NCBI GenBank assembly: GCA_012295275.1
Contig: CM022665.1
Span: 34,030,022 to 34,094,021 of the forward strand
Length of the DNA: 64,000 nucleotides
Reading direction: 5' to 3'
DNA from: Chrysomallon squamiferum
Taxonomy: Eukaryota; Mollusca; Gastropoda; Neomphalida; Peltospiridae
A program made the position numbers and the translations under genes. Every line of letters starts with the position of its first letter. The first letter of the stretch is position 1. Shown here one piece after another: positions 23,791-38,700 of this stretch. The notes under the pieces were generated by a model. It saw only the letters and a program-made list of their open reading frames with translations, did not search any database and was not told the DNA's origin.

Positions 23791-26700
23791 CTGCAAAATA
23801 CAGAAAAGTAACATATGAGTAATAAATTAATTAATTAATAAAGGCTATGGTGTTGTTAATAACTCTAAAATGATGTTTCCTTTTGAAAAGATCAACTAAA
23901 CCAAAACAAAATATAAAACTATGAAAATATCCATGTACATAAAGTTAGTCTGAACAGTTATTTTAATTTGTTAAATTCTTCATAATTTACAATGTAGTTA
24001 ATTAAAAATAAAATCTGATCAGACCCATAACTAGCTGATATGCTTTAAAAACATTAATTGACATTAATTTAAATGATACATGATAAAAAATGATCACATC
24101 CTTATTAAATGAACAACTAATTTAATATTTAGTATTAGAGTTATCACTGATGTCAACAGACAGTACCTTAAGATTACCTACATTAAATAAAATTATTTCT
24201 AATGATTTAAAGTGAGAAAATGTGATTCAGATTTAGAATATTAGTAGACAATATACATTAATATATTGTAGACAATCCGCATAAATCTTATTTGTTTATT
24301 TCTAAGTGTATAAAAGTGGTATCAGGTGTAAGGGCCGATGAAACTAACATATTGTAGCAGATAATTTTAATATGTAATAACTATCAATTTTTAAATTAAT
24401 AAAGATGACGTTTGTGTGCGCGTAATTACTGCTACTTATTCTGTATCTTTTTTTATATGATAACTGTTTGAATTATATGTAATGTATTGTTCCAAGTTTC
24501 ATTTAGTGTCAGACTAGGAATAACCTGTCTGAGATGTCAAGAGGTAAATTCTACTGAAAGAGGTGATATGAAACAGCAAACAGTGGTTAATGTAAGCTAA
24601 AACTTACAGATGAAGGCCAAAGATTATTACAAAGTGGTGCATAAGGTAAGACATATATTATATGTTGACTTTCATAGTAGATCGTGAGTGTCTAATAAAC
24701 TTCTTGTTATGGGTGAATACTTGCAGTATTTGCAAACAGCAAATAAATTTTCTATTAAGCACCTAACTGTGAAAGATCATTATCGCAGTCTTTCGAGAAA
24801 AGTATCTTACTTTCACAACTCTGATAAGTTGATGGGCCACAAAGTGAACATTTTATATTTGCCTGTGGAGTTTAATGACGTCTTTACACTTAGTTTGGGT
24901 TACCAAGGCAGAAGTGCCATTTTGTTCTTCCCGATCTAGAAAAAAAAAATCAGTTGTCTCAACAATCAATTCCTGCTAACGTTTTAACGCAAGTCTTTCA
25001 AATCTAATAAAGTGTCATGACCCGAATCTACGGCTCTTTGTTATAATACATAATAAAAATATATTTCTACATAGTGTGTGAAAAGCTAGATTTGTTTTAT
25101 GGAGAATACTAGCCAAGAATAAGGGCAGCCATCTGGGAAGAAGTTTCAAATAATACATCCGTGTTTATGATGTTTTGATCCTAGCCAGCAAGACTGATGA
25201 ATATATTAGTGACAACTTGTAGCGGAACAAAGCCTCACACAACATATTTATGAGTCTTTATCTCAGTACTCACAAAACAATGAACAAGAGATAAAGACCT
25301 CACACTTTCACAGAGGGCAAAAACATATCAAAAGTGGGATGCATGTAGATTCATGGTATAAGGAAGAAATAAGGCAAATGGAACTGAAAAAACAAAACGT
25401 TTTTTCGTCTATTTCTCTCTATACTTATTTATTTATTATTGGTGAAATGATTCTGTGTTTAAATATTTAAAATAATTGTAGTTTCATTAAAAAGAAACAA
25501 ATCAAGAAAGTCAACGCACTGCACCTATCAATATTAATTTATTCTTAAAATGCAGTTAGCAATATAGAACTGTTTCATTAAAATTTAAATGTATATTTAA
25601 GATACATATATTAACAATAAACATAACAAAATTACAAATATATCTACAAACAAAATTAGGAAAATATCACAAAAATATTTTTAAAAGTTTTATTTCCAGG
25701 TAGTTATCTTTTTTCATAAAATTTCATACTTGGTTAAGCAGTCTTTCGTTGATGTCAAAATAAATCTCGTTACATTTACTAACAACACGTGTATAATATT
25801 ATATTAAAACACATGTAAGGTATTTCCGTAATATAGATACGGAAAAGTTATAACAAAACGTGTAGAATATATTTTTAAAACCAACAAGAACATATAGGTT
25901 TTCATGATACCTTTGTAAAATTATAATGAATAAAGGGTGAAAGAGTTCTTGAAATTATTCACAGGATTATAGCTTATGGGACATGATCGTTGACTTACAC
26001 AGAAATGATTTGAACGTTAGATAATTACAGCTTCTGTTCTCGACTCGTAAAACCTCACAGTGTAATTACCATAGCCTTATAGAAGATTCTTGTAAATGAA
26101 AGCAACAAATTTCTATCTATCAAGCATATATAAATAAATACACACTAACAATAAAATCAACACCTGCGAGTGATGTTACACAAAGGCCCAGCATTCTTCT
26201 GTACTAAGTACTCATCAAACAGCGCCACCTACCAAGCTCTTCAACTCTATTTCATATTTATTGAAAGCAAAAAAAAAACATCATATAGCTTTCTCAGCTC
26301 CTTAATTCACCTTACTCTTACTGTGACTGCTCATATGCTTATAAAATAAAATAATTGGGAGGTGATGCACGCTCGGTGGGGGAGCATCCATTCCGCATCT
26401 CTCGCGTTTTTTTTCAACACGACTTAACGAAGTGGCGAACACAGAGAATCCAGTGTGCTGGGAAATTCTACAATAGTGTGTGGAATTTTCTTCAACGACT
26501 GCACACTGACAGTGTATTCATCTTGCAAAGCACCCCTCCCAAGAGTAAGTACATCAATAACATATTGGCCATGTTGTATGTGCATCTGTGCAGAAGCAGA
26601 TACTATTGTTAATACGGTGTTAGCAACGACGACGATATCAACACAGGTGGGCCCAGGTGTTCAAAGATATAAAGCTCTCAAACGAGAGGCCAGCCGAGTT

Positions 26701-29700
26701 CCTGAAGCTGATGTTAACTGTGACTTTAAAAACTGCAAATTGTCACGTTTGGTTGTGATGAAAATAGTGGGGAAAATAGAAAAAACACTTAAAACACGTG
26801 TAAGCTTACTGGTAAGAAACTGTTGGTAATAATTCACAAAAAGCAACAGGTGCAGAATCCATTAAACTGCGAAACGAAGTCTTAAATAGACATTTTTAAA
26901 CAGTTATACACAAGACTTGTCTGTTCCTATCAAATGATTCATGTTGTTTTAAAAATAAAAATAAAATAATTTTAAAAAACAAAAACAAAAAAGCCAACAC
27001 AATAAGAAAAAAATCTGTAGTTTAACAACAAACAGAACTAAAAACATTATTATTATAATTATTATAATTATTATTATTATTATTTTTTTTTTTTTGCACT
27101 ATTAACTATTAATTCAGATACTACAGTTTTATTTTAAGTATTTAAAACAAAATAAACATTTATCATTTGTTTTTAGAAGAAATAAGAGTTTTTATTACTT
27201 TACTAAGATGCAAGTATTTCTGTTTTGAAATGCAAGGTCTATTTTCTTTATTTATGCACGTCATCCTAAAACTGTGGGATGGCATATATTAGTTTATTCA
27301 GTTTTAGTGTGCAGGTATGTGTGTATATGTGTTTATGTGTGTGTATGTGCATCTGAGTGAGCCTTACGCAAAATTACATTTTCCAAGAGACTAAAACACT
27401 AATTAAAAAGACTGATTTTACGTAAATTATGCTAAATTCACTGAACAAAAGTATAAGGATATGTACCTATTCCAGTTTCACTGAACCATGGTAAATTCAC
27501 TGAACAAACGTATAAGGATATGTGCCTATTCCAGTTTCACTGAACCATGGTAACTTTACTGAAAGGTTGTATAAAGGTATGTACCTGTTCCAGTCTAACT
27601 GAAACATGGTAATTTCAATGAAAGATAGTATAAAATTATGTATCTGTTCCAGTATGACTGAAACATGGTAAACATTACATACATTAAATGCGCCCAAGTG
27701 ACACATGCTTGCTAATATATCGTCTATTTGTGTTAACGTCACTGTTATCCCCTCATGTTTGCACTGAGTCCTGTTTTGGTAATGGTAAACACACAAGTCA
27801 CAATGCTGTTCTAAACCAGTTGATTTTTTTTTTTTTTTTCCACGTTAAAAAAGCAGATCACCTATTTTGTAGATTCAAGCTGAATGTCCCTTATTGGAAA
27901 TCCTTGGAACCAGAACTGTTTCCAATTCTGGAATATAATGAGAGATAGACAGAGGATGTACAGTCGTAAAACTCATTTATATTTCATACACCTTGTAGCC
28001 ATAACTTAGTTGTTTTGTTTTGGTTTGTTTGTTTGTTTTGTTTTGTTTTGAGGGGGAGGTTATATACAATATACCCAATAATAATATTTTTTGTGCATTA
28101 AACACTTCTTTTTGTAACCTAGCCACATAATAAGAGGGATTTTGTAAATTTTCCTATTTCAGTATTTTTGGATAGACCAAAGACATTGTCAGTCTGTATT
28201 ATAAAGACATTTTTATTAATTTTTATTTTTTTATTTTGTATTTTTATTTTGTATTTTTTTTTTTTTTTTTGTAGAAATACAAGAAAAGAAATTTAGTTTT
28301 ATCACTTTTTAATCTAATTCATCTACAGTTAGATATATTTCATATGAATTTCAGACAGATGTTAAAGACATACTATTGCCTTTAATAATTCAGGTACCGA
28401 ACTTTTTCTTTGGCTTCCAAGAAAACCATCTATTTTGTAAACTGGCCACTTCTGAATTTATCACCGATTCAAATGTCACTGTGTTGCTGCATACATATGA
28501 TCCTTTCAAAGTAAGTTATTATTTGTTTCAGTTTATTATCGTTTTCATTTATTATCATCTGTTAAACATAGTTTCATTCTTTATTTTATATTCTGTATAT
28601 ATATTTAACTTGTATCCTGAAATCCGGACACCATCAGTCCGAATAAATCGTTTGGTACCTGTGCAGTCAGACAGCTGTTATGAAATATATCATGTCTTAG
28701 CTGGTTATTTTTGTTTTTGAATATAATGATTCCAGCATTAATAACAAAAGAAAAACAAACAAAAATCCCTGAAATGAATTTAAAAATGTATTAAAAATAG
28801 TTTAAATTAAATTAAAAATAAATAAATAAATAAGAAGAAGAAAAGCAAATACTTTGTAAAAAGCAAAAAAAAATAAATAAAAACAGTTGGAAAAAGAAGA
28901 AAAAAAACCCCAGCAACAACCCAAGCTTATGATTACAAAAAATTAAATATAATAAAATATTAAAATAATACTGTTTAATTTTACATCTAACAATAAGTAA
29001 AATAATACTTACAAAACATATGCTGTTGTGAATAAAATTAATTTGATTTAAACAAAGAATAATTTGTGAAATTTTATTAATACAAACAAACAAACAAATA
29101 AATAATAAGTAAAGATAAAATTAAATAAATATAAAATAATATAATATAAATTTAAATTACAAAAAAATAAAATCAGAAATATAGAATGAAAATAATGAAA
29201 CAGAGATGAAATTAAAAGTAATATAATACAGCTAAAATTATTGTAAAAAATAAATTACTATTCTCAAAGATGTTTGACAAAATAAATTTTTATATTTCAG
29301 TATAAATAATATAAGCCTTTCAAAAAAAGACAACCAAAGAAGCTGCATAAATTTAAATAAAATAAATATGAGAAAAAGAACCAATTTTTGTCAAAATGTT
29401 AACTGTATTTGTTAACAAGATTAGACACACAGCAATATTAAAAAAGGTTGGAATGTATGTAAAAGTTTCAGTTCTAAGTTCTGTTCTTAGATCAGGTATA
29501 AATAAAACAAAAACATTTATTTGTAAAATGAATATTTTATCTGTTATTAAAAGGTAAATGCAAGAAAATGTCACATAATGCCCAACCATATTAACAGGCT
29601 ATTTAAAAATAGCAGTAAAAACAATTATCTAACCAGAAAATCACAGAATTATTTTACTTAAAAATGTACCTGACAAACCTTGATGTACTGTCTCTTTTAC

Positions 29701-32700
29701 AAGTCACTAGATTTTTATACCAGGCACATTCTTTTATATTTGTACAGATAAAAGAGAAAAACTGTTTATCAGGAGACTTATTTTTTAATTATATAAAGAC
29801 ATAAATACACACAAAAAAATTTCAAACTTAAAGTTGGTGATAAATCATTTATCCTATAAAATTCAATTTTTAAACAATAAAAAGAAGCATTTGAATGTCA
29901 CCAACGAACAAAATAAATAAGTTAATAAAATTTAAAATGTTTTAAAATACAATTAAAAATAAAATGAGTTATTTTAATCAACAAACTCTCCCCTTCCTAG
30001 AACAAACAAGAAATCCTTTGAAATTCTGGTCCAGTAAATATTATGTTACCTCAATGGTCTATAAATAAAGACACTGAAAAAGAAACTAAGACATCATTTT
30101 AACTGGAAGTTCTGTTTAACTGAGAAAAACTGTATTTTTGTTAAGGATTTTTGTTATTTTATTTTATTTTATTTTGTTTAAACTCAAAACCTCAGATATT
30201 TTTGTCTAAACAGATTAGTATGGAATTAGTTTTGTTAACAACCCTATGGCAGAAAGAGCAAATGCACTGAAATGGACTTAGAATGAGAGTAACAAGGAAA
30301 TTTTTAAAATTGCTTTAAATCACAACAATGAAAACAGTAGCTTCCTGTATAATTTCTTTACAGAAAAAAAGTATTAGATATTTTCTCGCCAAAAAAAACA
30401 ACAAAAAAAGAAAGAAAGAAAAAAAAAGATTGACAAAAATGAGTAAACAAACTTAATACTTGAAGTAAAAGAGAGAACATGTAGGTATTAACGTTTCAAA
30501 GTAATCAGATGATTAATGTTTCTGGCAGAGATAAAAACATTCCTAGACCAATACAAACTTGACACAGAGTTCAGTGAATGCATAACACTATTAACTGTCT
30601 TCTTCAACGATGGATTAGAGAGAGGTTTCTAACTGGCAACAAATTGAGTCTGGAGAGACATAGCAGAAGAAGGGAAAGCCTCTGTTTACTTTACCCAAAC
30701 ATCTATATAAATTTAAGCACAAGACTTTACTCTTTCATACAGAACAAAAAAAGAACCCTGTTCTTACAAGTAGAACATTTATAATGGCCAGTAGCCATGT
30801 ATGGGCAAGACTGGTAGTCAAGTGTGTAATAAAGCATAATTTGTTTATATCAGTGTTTAGTCAAAACATTTTGCCCCAGTCAGAGCTGACATCGTTAATG
30901 TTAATTGAAGCATGCCTCAAGCACCCCAGCCAGTCACACTGGATCCAATTAAGCCATTCACTTGCTGATCCAAGCAACCTTCATGTGTTTGGGAAGAACC
31001 ATATCCGCAGCAGTTAAAAAGCCCTGTAATAGTTTGTGGCCATTGTATTGTATCCTGGGAAAGAGGCTGGCATCTCAGATGGTTATCAGTAGCTTGATTT
31101 TTTTTTTTTCTTTTTTTTTTTTCTCTCCTTGTTGTACCTGGTTGGGGGATCTGATGCTGATAACATCTCCACGGCCTAAATCCTTTTGCAGAACTCACTG
31201 GCCCTCAGGAAATAGAAAAATGGTTGCTGGGACAATTAGAAAAAAATCAGAGTCCTTGATGAGAGGACCTACCTGATTGTGACAGTTCAAAGTGTAGCCA
31301 CAAAATTAGTGGACAAACCCAGCTTTTGTAACTACACTTCATTATAGGGTGGGGTATTTTTCTCTTCATAAAGTATTTACCGTAGTTAGTGTTGGTGCAT
31401 TCCTTCATTTGTTCAGGTCAATGTGTAACCATTAATTACTGGACAAAACTTACTGTTATAAATACACTTCATTACAGGGTAGAGTTGTTTTATCAAAGCA
31501 GATGTTACAGAATTTACTACAGTTATCCCAAACTCTGTCTATGATGTATACAAAATACAAAATGTAACCAGTAATCACTAAATGGATGTTTCATTATCAT
31601 GTTAATAAAGAAATTCATGTTCTAATTAAAAAAATATCAGCTTTGTCTTATTTAAAAATTTTAAAGTATATATTAATTTCAAAAACCTCCTAAAATCTTT
31701 ATTTAGTAAACTGAACATGTTATTTAAATATTCTGCAATTTTAGAATGCAAAATAAAACAGTTTTAAAAAATAATGTTCTGAAACTTTTATTCAATGAAA
31801 TATATTTCTTAATAGTAATATTAAAAATAATTTTTAACAAATATTCTAAGTAGTAACACAACCAATTTCTGTCAGTATATCATGCAGGTAATAAAAGCAC
31901 AACAGAAACATTTCCCCATTTAAAATAATTAGTAATTGAATTATGCCATGAATAATATAACAAATATATCATTTAACTCTTTTAAGAGTAGACAAATGCT
32001 TTTAAAACTAAATATTCTGACAGTTTCAAACTGATACAGTCCTTGCCTAATACACTTATTTTTAGTGAACAGAATGGAGAAGTCAGTACTGCTCTATCTG
32101 CAGCAGTATAGACACAAACTGAAAGAGACTGGCATAGCAAATAGTGCACAAATGCCTTCAGTTCATCTGTCAACTTCTTTCTCATTCTTTTTTTTCTTTC
32201 ATTTTTTAAAATGATTATTTTAGCACTAAGAAAAGTTTTGAGGATAAAATGTTTTTAATGTGACATATGATTGTGCTGCAAGCCAAAAATGGCTGACATT
32301 AATGTTAGTGACAAGTCCATTTTCAAACAAACACCCATTTATCAGTTAGGTGGGAAAATTTGTGTAAGTCAATGAGGATAAATAAAAAGAAGAGCTTCTA
32401 TTTTATTCACAGGTTCCTGCTGTGTTTTTTTATGACCCTGGAAGCATGGGTGTAATCTTTAACCAGTTTTTGTAGTTGATTTTCATTCATGTGGATTTAA
32501 CACATCAAAGACACAATAATAATGAGGTATTTAAATGTGCAATTCATGCCAACAACAGTCAGGCAGATGGATTAAACCTTTGACCCCTGATGGCCATGAT
32601 AGGATGGTCCATATGAAAAATTAAAATGAGGTAGTTTAGTTTTGAAATTGGGGTATGAATTACCAATGATTTGCTCATTTATGAAGTGCTTAATTAGGAA

Positions 32701-35700
32701 GTGTTCTGATTCTAAATCGTTTCTCTGTTCTTAGAATTTTACATAATTTGGGTAATTATGTTTTAACTATAAAAGAATTTCAAAATTTTATTATATTGTG
32801 GGTTTGTTTAACATGTAATTTAAAATACTGTTTTAATTTAAAAACAAATTCTTTGCTGTAATACTACATTCCTTCTTTTGAATATCGCAAAAACATTTAA
32901 ACCATTCAATTCACTTCTAAATTTAAAGTATTTTTCTTTATTTAGAATCTGTTGTTGTCAACTCGATTAGACTCACTATACCTTTAATCAGTGGGTTTCA
33001 TTTCTATAGCAACAGAACTGACAATGGAAAATGACAAACAAATAGTATTTTATTTAATTTTTTTTACATGGAATGTTTATCCTACTCTGGATTTTAGGGT
33101 TTGGCAACACCGGTGAGTTGCTGACCAAGTTAATCTTATAATTTATAGCGAATGTAATAAATTCTTTGAGAAAAAAAATAGCAAGTTAAATATAGTGGAA
33201 TACCAGAGAAAAACTGTTATTTAATAATTAATCTGCAAAAATTCCATGTTTTCATTAGACATTCACGTGAGTTGAAACGAATATTTCCCAAAGGAAATGA
33301 ACTTTATGTCCAAACAGTCTGATAAATATTTTCCATTTTACTTTGTTTTTGGTTGTTTTGGTTGTTGTTGTTATTATTGTTGTTGTTTTTGCTGGGTTTT
33401 TGTTTTCTCCAGTGATGCCTATTTCGGGATACCTTAAGAAATCTTACAAAAATAGTTCAGTTTAGAGTCTGGAGCAAGAAAAAACAAAAAAGATAATGAA
33501 ATAATTTTCAAAAAAGACATAATAAAATGTTTTCTATATTATTATTAATATTAATCATCAATTGATTCGGTGTCTAGAAAGATTCATTAAGGATTAATTT
33601 CTACAAACTCATCCAGTAATTTTTAAATATTTATTGATGCTTACACTATTACTGAACTTGCCATTTTATTATATATATATTTTTTTTTTAAATATAAAAA
33701 AAAACGTCTTATTAATCATAAAAAAATGCTTGTCAGGATACCAAAATAAAAAAAATAAAAGAAAATGTAACAGAATAAGAAAATAATATAAACAAATACA
33801 AATAATGACTAATAATAAAATAACAAAAATCTATATGGTTGTTTTCAGTTTAACCAAAATATTGAATTATAAAATTAAATTTTTAAAAAAAGGAAGGAAA
33901 AGAAAAGAATTATTCAGATATATGATAACCAATTTGATTTTCAAATATGAAATTTTTTCTAAAACAATTATAATAATAAATAATGCTAATTTTTCAAAAG
34001 CATTAATTTAAAAACAGAACAACCAAATAAGAATTAATAAAATTTTGATACCACATCTGATTCTTAAAAAGAACATATACCAACATACCAAGAAGAAAAA
34101 TGAGAAAACTTTTAAAACATTAATGCCCCGACATTCTCAAGTAAAAGACTTAAAGGTTCATCATTTGCCTTTGGTAAATTGCATAGGTTGAAATTTGCCT
34201 CTCTGCAATGAAAAGACATATCTGAGAGTCGGTCCATGTTTGCCGACCAGCTACAAGTTAGTAGAAAGAATTCTGCCTGCTTTGCTAATCTGTTCAAAGA
34301 TAACCCGAGGACAAACAACAACACAACAGACAAACACAGAGCATTGTATAAAACTAAGTCCAACATTGCTCTTCTCTGTGGTATTTTGGCTTGAGAGCAG
34401 GCTAGAAAAACATCCCTTGTTTGAACAACCATGTAGATACAAACTTCAAGTTGAATCTGTGTATTTTTAATGTTTACAGTAGCTGACAGGGCAAATGTAT
34501 TGAAGAAATAGTTAGAGTTCTCAAACAGATTTGTAAGATTCCATTTCCTAATACTGCCTTTCCCAGACCCAAGTGGACACATGTTTCAATTCACAACAAA
34601 ACAAAAAAAAAAAAAAATAAAGGAAGAAAAAGAAAAGAATCCATGATATAGAGAAGGATGCATAACGCATATAAGTGGCAGAATCCATCTTTACCTCAAA
34701 TTATGACAATAAAGGTGAAACATTTATTTGTCAAATACAGATCTTTATTTGTAAAAAGTATTTTTACTTTTGTAAAAAAGATTTCATCTCTGTCATCAAA
34801 GTCATGAGTGCAGAAGACATGATGTCTAAAAGCCATGGTTGACACTTGACAATAATTTTAATTTCATTGTTCAAATGATAGACCTGTCTTTTCTTATTTA
34901 AATACTGTGATCACATGATCGCAGGGGAGTTAACAATTGTCATTCTGTTTATTTATGTCAGGGTATTAAATAAGTTTAGAACTACATGGCTCTTGTCTGA
35001 TAACAGAACTGGCATACCTGTACAAAATGGAGGGATTAAAAAGGCAAAAGAAAAGATTTTAAATAGATATAAAGTGTCACTGTGTGTGTTCTTTCAATAT
35101 GTTGATATCAGTAAACTGAGTAAAGAAAATCACTTTGAAAGAATAGTTTTTTAATGTTATAAATAAAATATTAATGTATGGATTGAAAACTGGAAAGAGT
35201 CAAACATCTTTTAGAAATATCAACTGAAATGTATCTAACATGAGATAAGAATAAATTACAAACTCACTAATAAAAAGCCAATTAAAACAAATAATTAACC
35301 AAAATTAACAGACATTTAAAACCAAGAAAATAATCAACTAACTAACAACCAATCAAAAGAACTGATAAGCTAGCTAACCAACAGCTAATGAGTCAAACAG
35401 AGAGCTGGAAAAAGAAGAAAAAATAAACAGAAATAAATTAATAAAAAGAATAAAATTTCGAGATCATTATCTGAAATGTCAGGAGAATGTGCTCTGTCAA
35501 GTGGATAAACTTAATATGTCTGCCATAAAAGTGACAAATTGAAGGATTTCCATTGATTCCAAATGACGATGACACCATAAATAAGATTAATTATTCATGA
35601 TTTAGTACGATAAGGATTGCATATCTAGAGAGAAATCTCTTAAACTGAGTGAATAAATCGATTTCAGTCTGAGAATTTAGTTTTGAGCAAACAGAATTAG

Positions 35701-38700
35701 ATCTTTATCATTTAGTTCTATCATTTTTTTCAACAAAATCCATTGATTATTAATACAGTTTAAAATACTAACAAACAAGAAATAAATATGAAATATAATA
35801 CACAGATTTAGATGTTTAAGAAACTAATGGTAATTTTGGTAATATCAAAATATCATTATACTTTAAAATAAGACAATGAAAGATAAATATTTTAATGTTT
35901 TAAATACTTTTAAATATTAATTTTTCGGTTTTTCAGGTATTTTAATTATTTTGAAAAAAGTTTGTTTATTTAAAAATGTCAGAAAAATATATTTGCTTGG
36001 AATGGTTAAAACAAAACTTTACTTTTTCAAACAATAATGTTTTATTTCTGATTTCAATCAGGTAGCATTCATTCAATAATGAACTGATTTTGTGATTGTG
36101 TTAACTAGAAATTATTATTGCTGATGTTATAAATGTGAAAAATTTAGTGCAAACAAAATAATCATTATAACAAAAATATAAAAATAATAACATTAATAAC
36201 AATAACAACATGAATAATAATAATAATAATTTTTAGCTTGATTTAAGACAAGAATTTCTGCAGAAATATTCTCTCATAAAATATGAATGCAAAATGTCTG
36301 TGAAAAAAACTGCTCCATTATTTAGTGAATATAACAATTATACTTCTTTACTCATCAGGAACTAGTTTTGCAGCCACTAAAATGTATGTTTTTAAAAAAA
36401 TATTTATAGAAAGTACAAAAGGAAATATAGTACAAAACTGAAACCACAAGAATATAACCACTAACATTAGAAAATAAACTGATGAATATATATATATTTA
36501 CTTTTTTTACTCTTTTTTTTCTACCAGAGAGTAACACCTGCATGGTTTTATAGCTCGTAGAAGGAATGTACAGAAATAATAAAATATTATTATGTATTTT
36601 GTATCTTGAGTGTATCTTTTTCTGGTTTTCTCTGACACACATTTTCTATAGTGACAGCAACAGAAATCCTATTGAATATTATAAAGATACTGACAGAGAT
36701 ATACTAAATAGAAAATTGAAAGGGCTACTGTCAGTGTTTTATATTATTTAATTTTATTAATATTAATTTTACATCATTTACTTTTATTTAAATTTAAGGG
36801 GTCATGGTCACTCTTTTATGTTATTTGTGTTTCTTTTTTTTTTTTTGTTTTTTTTTGTAGTCATTAACTGATATTTTCATTTTATTTTTTTTTTTTTTTA
36901 TTTTTTTTTTAAACTTTTTAAAATCAATTTTCTTATTTTATTTATTTATTTGGAAATTTTAAACAACATAAACACTATTTTACATTATTTGTTTTTATTT
37001 TTCTATTTTTCTTATTGTAATTTCTAATAAAATAGGTAGTAAACTTTTAAAAACTCCATACATAATCTAACATTAACAGATTTGTGACATACTAAAATAT
37101 ATGACAAAATATTAAAGCATATATATTAAACTACACACAGCTCTGTTCTCTTAAGAGTTTAAATTTACAAACAGTTCATATAATTACTATTATTAAATTT
37201 ACTATGTAATGAAAATACAACTGAGCAGCACAATAATGTTTAATTAAAAATATTTCACAATATACTTTAAAAAAACATTTTTCTTGTCTTCTGAATGCAC
37301 TATATTATATATCAGATAAAAACTAAGAGTACTGCAGATCAAAATAATATTTATTATTAAACAAAAATTAAATAATTTTTAAATAATTTGAACAAACAAT
37401 ATCAACAGGTACTTACATCTCTTCTGAACAGTTGTCAGGTTTCTCCAGCCTGTATCCATCTCTTAGTTTTGTAAGTAGATCTTGGTGGTGAAGTGTGGGA
37501 TAAGGAGTCCCTCCCAATGTAAAAATTTCAAACAACACTATTCCAAATGACCATCTGAAATTTGTTTTACAATAGACTATATATTAATTAATAAAAACAT
37601 TTAGTAAATTTGGACAATAATACAACACAAACAAGCCATATATAAAATGTAACAGCATCATAATAATAAATTTATAAATATACATTTTTAATATAATAAT
37701 ATAATAATTCAACATAAATATAATCAGAAAAATAATACATCTGTATAATAATAAAAAATAAATAAGCTGATAACACAATAGCATAAAAAATAATAATATA
37801 ATAACTTATATAAACATATCTATGGAAACTAACACAATAAGATAAAAAATACATCTGAAAAGTAATATAGCAACATAATTCAACACAACCATCCAGACCA
37901 TATATATAAAACAATAAAATAATTATGCATAACACCCCCATATATCACTTAGAGAATAAAACTGCATAAAATAATATAATACAAATTAAATATCTGAAAA
38001 ATGACACAGTGATTTATATAATCATATAAAATAACATAGTGCTAGATAAACTGAAAAATAATGCAACATAAAATAAATAACAAGTGAAACAACCCATGCT
38101 ATTTGAAATATAATACAATAACATTTTTTTATTTTTTTACCTAAAAACAGACTGTTTTGGGGGATGTTTTTTTGGAGGCATGCTTCATTTTTTCTGTCTG
38201 ATAGGATATCTTTTCTTTTCACTCACAAATGTCACAAAATTTCTGTATAACAAACATCTTTAAACTTTTTAGATATATTGCTACATAGATCAAAAAGAGT
38301 GTACTCTATTATTATATATATATTTATTTATGTAGTTCAGTTTCATTTAGTTTTTTTTATTTCTTTATTATTTAGGTTTTTTTTAACTAATTTTTGTTTG
38401 AAAGTCAAATCTGTCACAAAATAGTAAGAAACCTTTTGATATTTCTGGACTGGCCTCATAAGTTCAAACAAAAGGGAGATAAGTATTTTTGTTTCTTTGA
38501 ATATATTAAAAAAGGTGAGAATTAAAATTACGAAATTTGTTTACTCTTAATATCTCTTTTAACATAAAAAATTTAACCATCAGTTATAAAATCTGACAAT
38601 ATATTTTGCTATTCTTCAACATTTTACATTTTATAGAAATTTAATTTTAAATTTTAAAATAATCTTTTTTTTAATAAAATTTATCAATTATGTTTTGTGT

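Larger units (their letters stand above)
23791..37416 (-). other. Receptor intron (13.6 kb)
   Basis: A GT-AG intron splitting a Met codon between SEE and YQM. It is AT-rich and CpG-poor. It holds a four-copy 59-bp tandem repeat (27433-27668), a diverged 131-139-bp repeat (31293-31600) and many poly-A/T tracts. A CpG-rich unexplained patch lies at about 26345-26470, and open frames at 24688-24939 and 34112-34582 (minus) have no recognised domain. Confidence 0.85.

Noticed and set aside
24688-24939. 83-codon plus-strand open frame in the receptor intron
   Set aside because: No recognised domain, and chance open frames of this length are common in the window.
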